A stretch of DNA of 64,000 nucleotides, taken from contig CM065887.1 of NCBI GenBank assembly GCA_033439255.1, forward strand, positions 1,798,001-1,862,000, read 5' to 3'. The stretch comes from Hericium rajendrae. Lineage: Eukaryota > Basidiomycota > Agaricomycetes > Russulales > Hericiaceae. A model generated the notes under the pieces. That model had not been told where the DNA came from, did no database searches, and worked only from the letters and a program-made list of their open reading frames with translations. Made by a program: the position numbers and the translations under genes. This document shows, one piece after another, positions 23,884-33,990 of this stretch (position 1 is its first letter; every line of letters starts with the position of its first letter).

Positions 23884-24051
23884 CATGGAAGGCTGATTTT
23901 GAAAATCTTCCTGTTGACTGAGGAGACGTGCCATGCAGCAGTTTTCATTTTTGATTGGGCAAACAGGCGAGCATTTGGCGTGAAGCTTCTCGACATTAAA
24001 GCCTCGCTCTTGAAGCACGTGCTGCAGTCCTTTCAGGGTTCAACCATCCGG

Positions 24052-24872
24052 TGATACGCCTCAAGCTGTGTTCAGCAACGTCAGACCTCATCTCACCATC
24101 TCCCATGCAGTTCCCCTTCACTCCCATCCAGCTTCCAGCTCCTCACCCACCAACCCCGCTCAGAGCAGTGATGTCCCTCATCTCAGGAGTTGTCAGCTAC
24201 TGCAGGCCTCACCGAGGTTTCCTCAAGTTCGCTCCAGGTCGTCCTCAGCAGTTTTGGTGAGCCAATCAGGTTGCTGGCATTATGGTACTGGGTCTGTGTT
24301 GTACAGGATGCCTGGATGCCGCCTTTTGATGGTTTCGGACCATAGATGTACCATAGAGCAGCCGAGTCCGAGATCGCCCGAGACCGCCAAGGGCGAGTTT
24401 CTTACTTGTATGGTAGACAGAGTCCCAGCTTCGAATAGAACCCCCCAGTGCACCTTTCCCCCTTAGAGCTCAGACCTCAGAAGTCCCTCTCACTGTTGTT
24501 CACATCGTTCTCCGGACTTTAGACAAGTCCGCCCTCTTTAGGCCAGTCCGCCCACAGCGTCGTTCGTCAGATTCAGTCATATCAGCCGCTTTTCAGTCCT
24601 TTTCTCTAGGATTCATCCGTCGTATCGGAGACCCGTGTGTCTCGTCATTCTCCTTGTCATTCTACAGCCGTTCCTCATCCTTCCCAGCCGCTTATCACCA
24701 GATCGCCTCAGACTCGCCCTTAGCGAACCAGTCGTTCCATCGTTCCTGCTGCAGTGACCCTCAGCTGCCCTCACCTCACTCCTCACTTGAGATACTTGGT
24801 CCCCTCGCACCCCCCGGTACTCTGTTGGTTTTGGTTTTGGCTGCCGCCTCCATTCCCAGGGTCCACACATCA
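24052..24872 (+). mobile_element. Solo LTR, family 2, copy 1
   Basis: An 821-bp segment with TGATACGCC at its left end and ACACATCA at its right end (TG...CA), flanked by CCGG at 24048-24051 and 24873-24876, a 4-bp target duplication. It interrupts the DDE transposase, whose sense continues on either side. A second copy lies inverted at 26418-27239. It has no internal coding region, so a solo LTR left by recombination is the simplest reading. Confidence 0.7.
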
Positions 24873-26417
24873 CCGGGAGTGTCATTGTCTGTGGCTTGCC
24901 TTGCAGTTCAATGCGTGAGTTTGACTGTGGAATGACTGTATCGTGCTGCTTACGCTGCTTGCCACCATCGGACTTGTTCATCTTGAATGCCTTCAGCACA
25001 TCCAGAGAGAGTGATGCATGAGCTGAAGATTGATCAAATATGAATAGTGCTTGTTTTTCTGGATGCGCAGCTTCAAAAATATGGATGGCATTTTTTACCT
25101 GGTGCAGCAGTTGCTCAGTGTCCCACCAGCCTTCGCCATTTGCACCTGGATAGATGATGACTCGGGCATCTTCAATAATTATCCCGTCGTCATCTCGGAT
25201 GATCAGATGGCCATCCACTGAATTGATGAAGTCCGATACATGGATGAGCTGCCCACGGCCTTTCTTGTGGAGCAGATGCTCATCCCGCCGCAGCCTGCAG
25301 AAATTTTATGTCATTTCATTAGATAGAGATCATTAAAAAATGTTTTGCACCCACCATGCGCTTGAAGTTGCATCATTGGCTTGGAAGCATGATTTGTCAT
25401 GAAACAGCATTATTATCTCTTGTTCACCATCTCCCAACTCAGGCTCAACGTGCTGGAGCTCTGGCCCTTCGAAATGCACCATCCGTCTTTCGAACTGATC
25501 CATGGCCGGTAAGAAGACATTGTTTTGATATTGCACAACATCCGGTCGCTCATGACCATCCATATACACTCCTTTTTTGACCAAGGTGTGCTGCCAGCCC
25601 AACTTCAACAGCCATCGACATGCGGTGCAGACACTCAGAGGTTTAGCAGGATGGATTCCGAGTTCAGGAAAGATAGTTGAGTTCACAGCATTCTGCAAGT
25701 CTTTGGGAGTCACTTTCCCAGATGGCAAGTCTGTCAGATAATCTCAAACACATTTCTTGACAGCTTCATCGTGCAGCCAAGAACACCGATTTCACATCCC
25801 ACCCTGTCACTCCACAGGAAGCTGCTCAAAGAGCTGATAATGACAAGCGAGGTGCCGAACATGTCTCGCAAACCAAATACCATTGCCTTTGTGCCATTGG
25901 CAGGTGATCTCATTGCTGGCTTGCATGCGGGAAGCACCTTTAAGTCAAAGAGTGGCGAAGTTCGAGAGTATCATGAGCTGGTTAATGCAGGAGAGGGGTA
26001 AAGTCTTGCTATTCTTCTTCAAATCACCTTTGATCTGTGTTCTCAGTATTTCCCAGTCGTGGATTTCAGATAGGCAGCCTACGAGACTTTCATCCAGCTC
26101 ATCCTCCCAAGCCTCCATGTCTGTCTCGTCTGCTTCATATTCATCATTGGGATCCTCAGATACTGCAGCTCCTTCTCCCTCACTATGACCTGCCTCGGGA
26201 GTCACTGCCGATCCTACTTCATCATCTCCCACCACAGATGACATTTCTGATGCCTTTTGCATTCGAGGGATCACCTGGGCCTGTGGAGAATCAGAAGACA
26301 TCACCGCAGCCTCTGGCATTCCGAACTCATGTGCAGCCAGATCCAAAGCAGGTGCGGCACCACTGCTACCAGGCGATGCATCCCGATGTGCACGAGCTGA
26401 CTCGGAGGGCACTGTGT

Positions 26418-27239
26418 TGATGTGTGGACCCTGGGAATGGAGGCAGCAGCCAAAACTAAAACCAACAGAGTACCGGGGGGTGCGAGGGGACCAAGTATCT
26501 CAAGTGAGGAGTGAGGTGAGGGCAGCTGAGGGTCACTGCAACAGGAACGATGGAACGACTGGTTCGCTAAGGGTGAGGCTGAGGCGATCTGGTGATAAGT
26601 GGCTGAGAAGGATGAGGAATGGCTGTAGAATGACAAGGAGAATGATGAGACACATGGGTCTCCGATACGATGGACTGATCCTAGAGAAAAGGACTGAAAA
26701 GCGGCTGATATGACTGAATCTGACGAACAATGCTGCGGGCGGACTGGCCTAAAGGAGGGCAGACTTGTCTAAAGTCCGGAGAATGATGAGCACAACAGTG
26801 AGAGAGACTTCTGAGGTCTGAGCACTGAGGGGGGAAGGTGCACTGAGGGGTTCTATTCAAAGCTGGGACTCTGTCTACCATACAAGTAAGAAACTCGCCC
26901 TGGGCGATCTCGGGCGATCTCGGACTCGGCTGCTCTATAGTACATCTATGGTCCTAAACCATCAAAAGGCAGCATCCAGGCATCCTGTATAACACAGACC
27001 TGGTACCATAATGCCAGCAACCTGATTGGCTCACCAAAACTGCTGAGGACGACCTGGAGCGAACTTGAGGAAACCTCGGTGAGGCCTGCAGTAGCTGACA
27101 ACTCCTGAGATGAGGGACATCACTGCTCTGAGCGAGGTTGGTGAGTGAGGAGCTGAAAGCTGGATGGGAGTGAAGGGGAACTGCATGGAAGATGGTGAGA
27201 TGAGGTCTGACGTTGCTGAACACAGCTTGAAGCATATCA
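26418..27239 (-). mobile_element. Solo LTR, family 2, copy 2
   Basis: An 822-bp inverted relative of 24052-24872 inserted near the start of the same transposase gene. The flanking 4-bp sequences (GTGT and GTAT) differ at one base, so the target duplication has started to decay and this copy may be older than copy 1. Confidence 0.68.
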
Positions 27240-27263
27240 GTATCAGCCTCAGATTCCGAATCT

Positions 27264-27685
27264 GTCAAGACTTGGTCGTAGACAGCAGAGAACCACCCAA
27301 GTCACCAGTGATGATGGGAGCAAGAGAGCAGAGGGCGACTAGCAGCGCAGTGACCTGTATTGGAGGTACAGTACGATACAGACGAAATGGACAATCTAGG
27401 GAAATAGGTGAGCAACAGAGAGCCTATAAGTACTGGGACGACAATGGGAAAAGAACAATGGACACCATAATGGGTCGAACAATAGAGTGAGAACAATGGT
27501 GACCAAAAGGAGAACAATGGGAGGGAGAACAATAGGATGTCCCAAAGGGGAACAAGGGCATGGGTGAAGGATAGCCCCAGGTCATGTGAGGAAGTGAACA
27601 TGTGATGGGGCTGCTGGAGCACATGACTGACGCAATGCCTTGATGGCAGAGAAGAAGGTGGAGAGAAATGGAGCAATCTGTGACA
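27264..27685 (-). repeat. 3' LTR of chromovirus half A
   Basis: About 422 bp, ending in TGTCA on both strands (TGTCAAGAC at the left, CTGTGACA at the right). It aligns along its whole length to 52027-52449, with roughly 4 percent differences, mostly CG in the other copy against TG or CA here. Confidence 0.85.
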
Positions 27686-27692
27686 TCACCCC

Positions 27693-29281
27693 TAGGGTTC
27701 GACACGAGTGCACTCGCAGGTGACCCGGATCCGAACCTGCGGGTTTCTCACCCAGCGCAAGGGCTGACCTGGATCCGTCTGGGTTTCAGCCACCGGGTGA
27801 TTCGGACTTGCGGGTCAGGTACTCGTACAGCAGCAGGTCACTCGCGGGTCAGTTGTTAACAATCAGGCAACAATGTAATTGCAGCATGATAAATATACTA
27901 TTTTATTACTACATTGTAAGTAAGACTACATAGATAATCACCCAACTGCCTGGTGCAGTACCAAGGACTCTCGACAGCACTTAGGGACTGTGCGCAAGCA
28001 GCTCGGTACTACGCGTGTAACATGGTGGATGCGGGGTCATAACACGCATCGACATGCCATTGGCGGTGCAATATTGGTGGCACGCGTGAGTTGAAAGCAC
28101 TGATAAATAGTGAGAGGCATGGGAGAGAAGGTTGTATGTCCGTGTAAGCAGACAGGGCACGCACTGGCCGTTGAAGCCCTGCGCCACTGTACCACGTCCG
28201 CGTGCGTGCATGCGCGGCGCTCTGCGGAGGGGTTGGGCGATCCACGGGCAGGAACGGGCAAGGCATTCGGCACGTTCGAGAGTGATGCCTCCGCGTGTGC
28301 GGCATCGTGCGCAGGCATGGTGGCCGGTATTGTAGCATAGTGGAGGGCGACACGCACATGGGTTTGTCTGGGGTCATGCACGCCGTCGCGTGGCGCGCTA
28401 GTGACATGGCGGGATGGAAGAGGTGCGGCAGTGATGGAAGAGGTGCGGCAGTGATGGGAAATGGGCGACGGCAATGGAAAATGGGCGACGGCGACGGGCA
28501 GTCGGCGACGGCGACGGGCGATGGGCGACGGCGATGGGCGATGGGCGATGGCGACAGGCGATGGGAAAGCGCAGCGAGGTTCCGTAGCAAAGAGACAAAA
28601 ACCGAGAGTATCGCTCGAATTCGAGCGATACTCTCGTTAGTCAGTATAAGAAGTGCAATAGATGTTTTGAATACTTACCTACAAACCCTCGTCTTGCCGG
28701 CGTAGCTTCCATGCCCCGCGGCACACGCTCTCGGTGTTTCTTTGACATCCATGGCCAAAGCCATGACGAGACTCGGAGAGCCTTCCTGCATGCCATCGCA
28801 CAGGCTCTCGGACCAATCGGAGATGCCGCGTGAGTGGCGGAGCATTGACAGCATCTGCGCGGCGGACTTCTGTGCGTCGTGCGATGCGTTCTGCGTAGAC
28901 ACTCCATGTCCGTGAGGGTGAAGGGAAGAGGAGAGCAGCGCAAGCATGGTGGCACGTGCGCGAAGCGTGCCGAAGTCGAGCGTCATCGAGTCTTCGGTCC
29001 ATACATGAGATCAGGTACAGAGTGGTCAACTGAGGGAGGTGCAGAGTGATGCTGAAATGGAAATTCATGCAAGGAAAATACAGCACCCGAGTCAATTCTG
29101 AGATACTACGAGTTACTCGCGGGTCACTCGCAGGTCTATGTATTTTCGTAAGGTCTTGACCTGGATCTGCGCGGGTCTCAGCCACCGGGTGATCCGGATC
29201 TGCGGGTCGCATACCTGCGGGTATATTTCGCAGGTATACCTGCACTGACCTGTGGGTGACTCTGACTCGTGTCCAACCCTA
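27693..29281. mobile_element. Non-autonomous hAT-like element with 8-bp target duplication
   Basis: Ends are inverted: TAGGGTTCGACACGAGT at the left and, read from the right, TAGGGTTGGACACGAGT. ATCACCCC flanks both sides (27685-27692 and 29282-29289), an 8-bp duplication as made by hAT transposases. Sub-terminal regions repeat short units such as CTCGCGGGTCA and CACCGGGTGAT. The interior has no transposase, but includes a GCGACGG/GCGATGG minisatellite (about 28450-28565) and a perfect 34-bp palindrome. It landed exactly at the polypurine/LTR junction of the chromovirus. Confidence 0.82.
28603..28636. repeat. Perfect 34-bp palindrome
   Basis: Two uninterrupted 17-bp inverted arms (CGAGAGTATCGCTCGAA and its complement) with no spacer, next to the minisatellite inside the hAT-like element. 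A spacerless palindrome can extrude as a cruciform; its role is unknown. Confidence 0.85.
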
Positions 29282-29289
29282 ATCACCCC

Positions 29290-30804
29290 CTCTCTAAGAC
29301 GCACTTTCGTCTGGAGTGCGTGATGAGCATGAATGGGGTCGAGGTAGATGAGTCCATGAAGATTGGGAGCCTTGAGTGCATGCGGATGGCAGGTGTAGAA
29401 GTCGGTGATTGCACCATGGACATTGGAAAGGGAAGTACGTGAAAGCCACTGATTCTCTGAATCAGGGTAGCCTGCCCATTTGACAAGATATTCAATGCCG
29501 CGTTTGTTCCGGGTGAGACAAGCATCGAGGACAGACTCAACTTCATACTCTTCCTCACCCTCCACAAGGTCAGGTGGCGGTGCAGGGAAGTTGGGACCAT
29601 GAGCATCAGTTTCCTTGTAAGGGGATAACAGGGATGTGTGGAACACTGGGTGGATACACCAGGTGGGCGGCAGCTTCAGTCGATAAGAGACTGGGCCCAG
29701 GATGTCAGTGATTTCGAAAGGTCCCAGGCATTGATCGGCAAGCTTAGCTTTGGACCGTGTGGTTTTGATGTTCTTGCTATCGAGCCAGACCTTGTCGCCA
29801 ACCTGGAAGTGGATGGTGTCATGCATATGGTCCTGGTTGTTGTGCTTCATGAGGTCAGCAGCTGTTTGAAGGCTGGCCTGGACCTCAGTGCAAAGCTGTT
29901 TGAGATGACAGAAATGATCCTCGATGGTGGGTGTAGACAATGTGGGGTTGACAGTGGGGATGGCAGTGGGAATATAGCCAAGGAGCATTGCAAATGGAGC
30001 TCGGTTAGTGGTGCTGTGGATACAGTGGTTGTGCGAGAACTCAGTGTAAGGGAGCCATTGGACCCAATCATCCTGACAATAGTTGCAGAAGGTGCGAAGG
30101 AACTGCTCAAGTTCTTGATTGACACGTTCTGACTCGCCGTCTGTCTGTGGATGATAGGCGGTGCTAAGGGAGGACTTGATACCAAGTTTGTCAAAGATGC
30201 CACACATGACTTTGTCTGCATACTGTGGGCCACAATCAGAGATGAGGCATTCCCAGAGGCCGTAGTTCTGATAAATCCTGTCAAAAAGGATCTCAACTGT
30301 GCCATCACTGGTAATGGTCTCTTTACAAGGAGTGAAGGAGACATGCTTTGTAAAATGGTCGACAACCACATTGATGGAGTCATAGCCTTGGCATTCTGGG
30401 AGTTTGATGATGAAGTCCGAGGTAATGTCTTGGAAAAGACAGGTAGGGATGGCATTGGGAATTGTTTCAACATGAGGGCAATGATTTTGGACCTTGGTGG
30501 CCTGGCAGGTAGCACAGCCATCAACATAATCACAAATGAAGACAGACATACCAGGCCACCAGTAGTTGCAACTAAGGAGCTTGTAGGTCTTGTAGCATCC
30601 TGGGTGACCAGCCATGGGTGTGTCATGATGTAGCTTGATGATGTCCCAACGAAGGTCCTTGTCGGCAGGGATGTAGACCTTGCCATGAAAGAGGATGAGG
30701 CCATTCTTGTAGTTCCATTCTTGGAGGTTCTTGACGAGGGAGCAAGGACCATTGTTCAGGATCACATCAAGGGCTTGAACAACCTCAATGTCCGTGGGGT
30801 AGGG
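29290..30804 (-). pseudogene. Integrase and chromodomain region of chromovirus half A
   Basis: Long open minus-strand region. In order: the HHCC zinc domain (LHHDTPMAGHPG, GCATCQ), the integrase core with DITSDF and SDCGPQY and a downstream Glu, the basic region GDKVWLDSKN, then the chromodomain (EVESVLDACL...EYLVKWAGYPD, about 29430-29550). The chromodomain places it in the chromovirus clade, whose members target histone-marked chromatin. The frame runs from the junction with the 16.5-kb element to the polypurine tract. Confidence 0.85.
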
Positions 30805-30841
30805 ATAGATTTTGCTTAAGCAAGGTGACTAGCTAGTCACC
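30805..30841 (+). repeat. Left terminal inverted repeat of the KDZ element
   Basis: ATAGATTTTGCTTAAG followed by an 18-bp palindrome GGTGACTAGCTAGTCACC. At 30866-30875, CTTAAGCAAA appears again in reverse, so this end can form a larger hairpin of about 60 bases. Confidence 0.68.
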
Positions 30842-31240
30842 CCCTAATCAGGGCTGCCTTAAGCAAATTTGCAGGCTAGTGTCGGGTGACTAGAATATAT
30901 GATTGTTCATTTCATCTATGTAGACTAGATTAGCAACAAAAGTTCCATAACAATGTGACTATTTTCAATGACTAGTTTCTGCACTGACTATTTGAATGAG
31001 AATCCAACTACAAGTAGCAACTATACAATTTTGTGACTAGATGCTTGAAGCAACAACTACACACTAGAAGCTATCATAATGACTACATCCCACGACTTAT
31101 ATAAGTGACTAAATGACTAGTTACAATGACTTGTACAAGTGGCTAGATCAAATGACTTGTACAAATGACTAGATCAAATGACTATAACAACAAGTAGATT
31201 GCATGACTAGGTTGCATGAGCATAGTGACACGAGATACGA
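30842..31240. repeat. Left sub-terminal GACTAG repeats
   Basis: About 400 bp with the unit TGACTAG or GACTAG more than ten times at irregular spacing. Such arrays near transposon ends usually serve as transposase binding sites. The same unit recurs at the right end of the element. Confidence 0.65.
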
Positions 31241-31577
31241 ACGCGATGCAGAACTAGGATCATGATATCTGCACAACCTGTCCCCGATGAGTGTGCATGT
31301 TTATCTATTGGATAAGATAAAAGTCTAGTGCCATAAGTTCAGCCATGAGCGAAAATTGCACGGGATACGGGGAGCATGCAGACGGGGTACGCACCGCAGG
31401 GTCGAGACAACAGAACGGCTAGTACAGAAGGCAGATGTTCTGGAGCGGGTCTATGGTGGAGCGAGGGCGGTGGTCCCGCAAAAATCAGCTGTACTGTAAA
31501 CCAAGCAAATGTCGATATTAGAAACGAGTCCAAGAACATCCGTTATCGGGGTGTCTCAGCAAGAGTGCAATCACGCA

Positions 31578-32735
31578 CTAGTTCTGCATGGCCTTGATGA
31601 TGTCCACGGCATTCTCCGTGATGCCGTATATGTGTTCTGCAGGTGCGTGCTCACCTGCATCGACAACATGGACGTGCACATTTGCCATGTCATACACGCA
31701 CAGGCTCCCATCGACCACGCTGCCAACCTTGCGCTGCATCATCGTGGCCATGCTCAGCGGGTGCGAGATGGTGGAGAAGCCGTCCACGTGGTGGTCCAAT
31801 TTGCCTAGTCTGCATCAGAGCCACTGTCAGCGTTGTTCGGGACGATGCTGTACCTGGGGTGTGTCTCACCGGTTGAGAGAGGAAGTGGGCGGGCTGTTGA
31901 GGATGCACTGTGCGAGGCGTGCACCGGAAATCAGCACAGAGAAATCCCAGGGGGCATTAGAGCAGTTCACGTTGACTGCAGGCTTGGTGAACGGGTCCGT
32001 CGAGGTGATGGAGACGTTGCCGCGGCTGAAGAGCAGCAGCTGCCACACATCGATACTGAGGTCGCTGAAAGAGGCCGATCAGTGCTGATAGGCATTTTAA
32101 TCCAGGAAAACACCTGCTTGAAGTATCCAGTGTCATAGAAGAGCTCAACAATCGGTGCTAAGTGTATTTTGTCAAAGAAACCCGGCTGAAGAGCAGCAGC
32201 TGCCACACATCGATCGAGGTCGTGGAAAGAGGCCAATCTGATAGGCATTCTAATCCAGGAAAACACCTGCTTGAAGTATCCAGTGTCATAGAAGAGCTCA
32301 ACAATCAGTGCTAAGTGTATTTTGTCAAAGAAACCCCCCATACGCCCACCTGCTCACTGATATCCCTCGCGACCACACCTGCCTCGTCCCTGAACACATG
32401 CTGCAGGTTCGGATACGCGATGCAGTCCGACGCCGGCCCATTCCCACCACGATTGAACCCCTTCCCGTGCACGCCGACCGTTCACCGTCTGCTCCTGCAG
32501 ATTGCATCCAACAGTTTCGAGGTCGACGAGTGCACTGATGCCACAGAGCTGTAGCAATGCAGACATGTTGATTGCACCCACCGTGAGGAGAACTTCACAC
32601 CGTGCATGCACAGTGTAGGTCGTCCCGCTGCTGCTGCTGCGGAACTACACGCCGTGCGCGGTGTGAAGCGCGGTGGTGCCGTTGGTGAATAGGATCTGCG
32701 TCACTTGGTGGTTCGTGAGCGTAAGCCCTGATGCC
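31578..32735 (-). pseudogene. GMC oxidoreductase fragment
   Basis: Remnant of a flavin-dependent GMC oxidoreductase (aryl-alcohol oxidase type, a secreted lignin-decay accessory enzyme). Minus-strand blocks in order: VTQILFTNGTTALHTA, LLTVGAINMSALLQLCGI (GMC signature 2 region), LVDLETVGCNLQEQ, then LFSRGNVSITSTDPFTKPAVN, then SHPLSMATMMQRKVGSVVDGSLCVYDMANVHVHVVDAG and a final EHIYGITENAVDII. The N-terminal FAD-binding fold is missing. Frames change several times, and a segment of about 160 bp is tandemly duplicated (32023-32180 and 32184-32333). It lies inside the KDZ element and looks like a captured host gene fragment. Confidence 0.8.
32023..32333. repeat. Tandem duplication inside the GMC remnant
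   Basis: Two adjacent copies of about 150-160 bp; both contain GAGCAGCAGCTGCCACACAT and AGGAAAACACCTGCTTGAAG. The copies differ by several bases and a small length change, so the duplication predates some of the decay. Confidence 0.75.
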
Positions 32736-32817
32736 AAAACTGTGCACCACGACTGGCCATTATTCTACATCACAAGCAAGAGAGCAACAAGAAAGTACCA
32801 AGAAGATTCATCATAAT

Positions 32818-33207
32818 TCATGCACCCGGAGAATCCCCTTCCTCGCCCTCCTCCGAACCATCCAGACTATCACGCATGGACTCTATCATCCCGGCAATTG
32901 TGCTCGCAATCATTTCCCGCTGAATGACCTCTTGCTCCTGCATGGTTGCCAGTATCTGGTGGAATTCAGACACTGCCTCTTCCGCCCACTCCTCCGCAAG
33001 CACGACCGCTTCAGCAACTACGTCTTCCATCTCATCAAACACTTCCTGTAAGACTTGTCGTGCCCTCCTTGCCGATGTCAACCCACTGCTTGGAATCGGA
33101 ATGCGTGACGGTGGAGCATTGGCTCGTGCTATGGCGCATTTGATGCACAGGGTAGGGTCGGCATCTGCTGGGGTGACACTAGGCAGAATTACCGTCAGAG
33201 CCATCAA
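32818..33207 (-). CDS. Small hypothetical protein, 129 aa
   Basis: Uninterrupted minus-strand frame. A short N-terminal part with CIKCA is followed by a Glu/Ala-rich helix-forming region (residues about 50-115: LQEVFDEMEDVVAEAVV, then AEEWAEEAVSEF) and an acidic end. It could form a coiled coil. No family recognised. It may be part of a larger gene, since no promoter is evident. It lies between the GMC fragment and the KDZ transposase. Confidence 0.35.
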   Translation of the reverse strand: MMALTVILPSVTPADADPTLCIKCAIARANAPPSRIPIPSSGLTSARRARQVLQEVFDEMEDVVAEAVVLAEEWAEEAVSEFHQILATMQEQEVIQREMIASTIAGMIESMRDSLDGSEEGEEGDSPGA

Positions 33208-33990
33208 AACACAACGACAATCGCACTCACACTATCATTGGGACAGTTATCCTGCTAATCCCATCCTCCCCGTCTCGCACGACTTGTCGGATGTGCTCAC
33301 TGTCTTTGTCATGGATGCCGCATCATGTTATACTGCGGGTCAGGGCTGCTAAGGATGCAAACACCGCATTGAGAGTGAGGTTGAGAGAGGGCATGAGGTA
33401 GTAGGGCGAGATTCTAGTATGAAGATATGCCAGTGAGGCATAGGACACGATGGGCAGACGCGAGAATGCGACGAGTAGCCACAAGAATGCGATGAGCAGT
33501 CACGAGAATGAGATGAGCAGCCGTGAGAATGTGATGAACAAACGCGAGGATAGAGTGCACGTTAGATGTTCAAAGCAGACAAGGTGTCTGTGTGCGTCAA
33601 TGGCATGCTGGAGACCTTTAAAACTCGTGTTTCGCAGAGCTACATATTCAACTACATAAGATGTTCAGCATGACCGTCAGACGATTGCCTTTGCTCCTCT
33701 GGAAAGAGCAATTGTGCCTCATGGAATAGCCCCCTCCACATGTTCGCTTGCCTGTCGGGATTCTGTTAGCATCAGGATATTGCTACCCTTAACAGACGCA
33801 CTTAACTTGCGGGACTTTAGGACATGCGAGACCTGAGACACGAGATGCGATATGCGAAATGCGAGACTATGAATTTGCACTAGATCTTGGTAGCAGGAAG
33901 AGATATGCACGTGTGACAATGGCACACTGCTTGTAGCCTGGAGTTTGGGGGAATTTGGACTGCACTCTTTCGCAGTGCTATATGAATTCA
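33208..33990. other. Spacer with duplicated KDZ 3' sequence
   Basis: Contains a run of near-identical short units (GCGATGAGCAGCCACGAGAAT-like, about 33455-33555), and from about 33630 a diverged tandem copy of the transposase 3' end found at about 33967-34116. Shared bases include TGCTCCTCTGGAAAGAG and TTCTGTTAGCATCAG. No separate gene is supported. Confidence 0.55.

Larger units (their letters stand above)
23884..27263 (-). pseudogene. DDE-superfamily transposase remnant split by two solo LTRs
   Basis: Transposase of a plain DNA transposon. Minus-strand order: DSESEADT (27240-27263), then after an LTR insertion an acidic N-terminal region, KKNSKTLPLSCINQL (DNA-binding region, about 25960-26010), HKGNGIWFARHVR, LGIHPAKPLSVCTACRWLLKLGW, YMDGHERPDVV, IIMLFHDKSCFQAND (catalytic Asp), IIYPGANGEGWWD, ALFIFDQSSAHAS (second catalytic Asp), MNKSDGGKQRKQHDTVIP, then a second LTR insertion, then LQERGFNVEKLHAKCSP and NCCMARLLSQQEDF. 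The C-terminal catalytic Glu region is missing beyond 23884. Several stops occur around 25760-25900 (in QLPVE-stop-Q and after it). The left flank abuts a chromovirus LTR at 27264, so its start was cut by that insertion. Many agaricomycete genomes have dozens of copies of this family. Confidence 0.8.
27264..30804 (-). mobile_element. Chromovirus (Ty3/Gypsy) half A: integrase, chromodomain, 3' LTR
   Basis: Fossil of a chromodomain Ty3/Gypsy element on the minus strand. Present are the integrase and chromodomain part (29290-30804), the polypurine tract and the 3' LTR (27264-27685). A hAT-like element sits at the polypurine/LTR junction. The gag-to-RNase H part is absent here; a comparable part lies beyond the 16.5-kb DNA element at 47269-52449. 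It is broken by one insertion and one large discontinuity. Its LTR has lost more CpG than the other copy's, so this half looks the older. Confidence 0.82.

Noticed and set aside
28009-28590. Arg/Pro/His-rich minus-strand frame of 193 codons
   Set aside because: Produced by the GCGACGG/GCGATGG minisatellite inside the hAT-like element.
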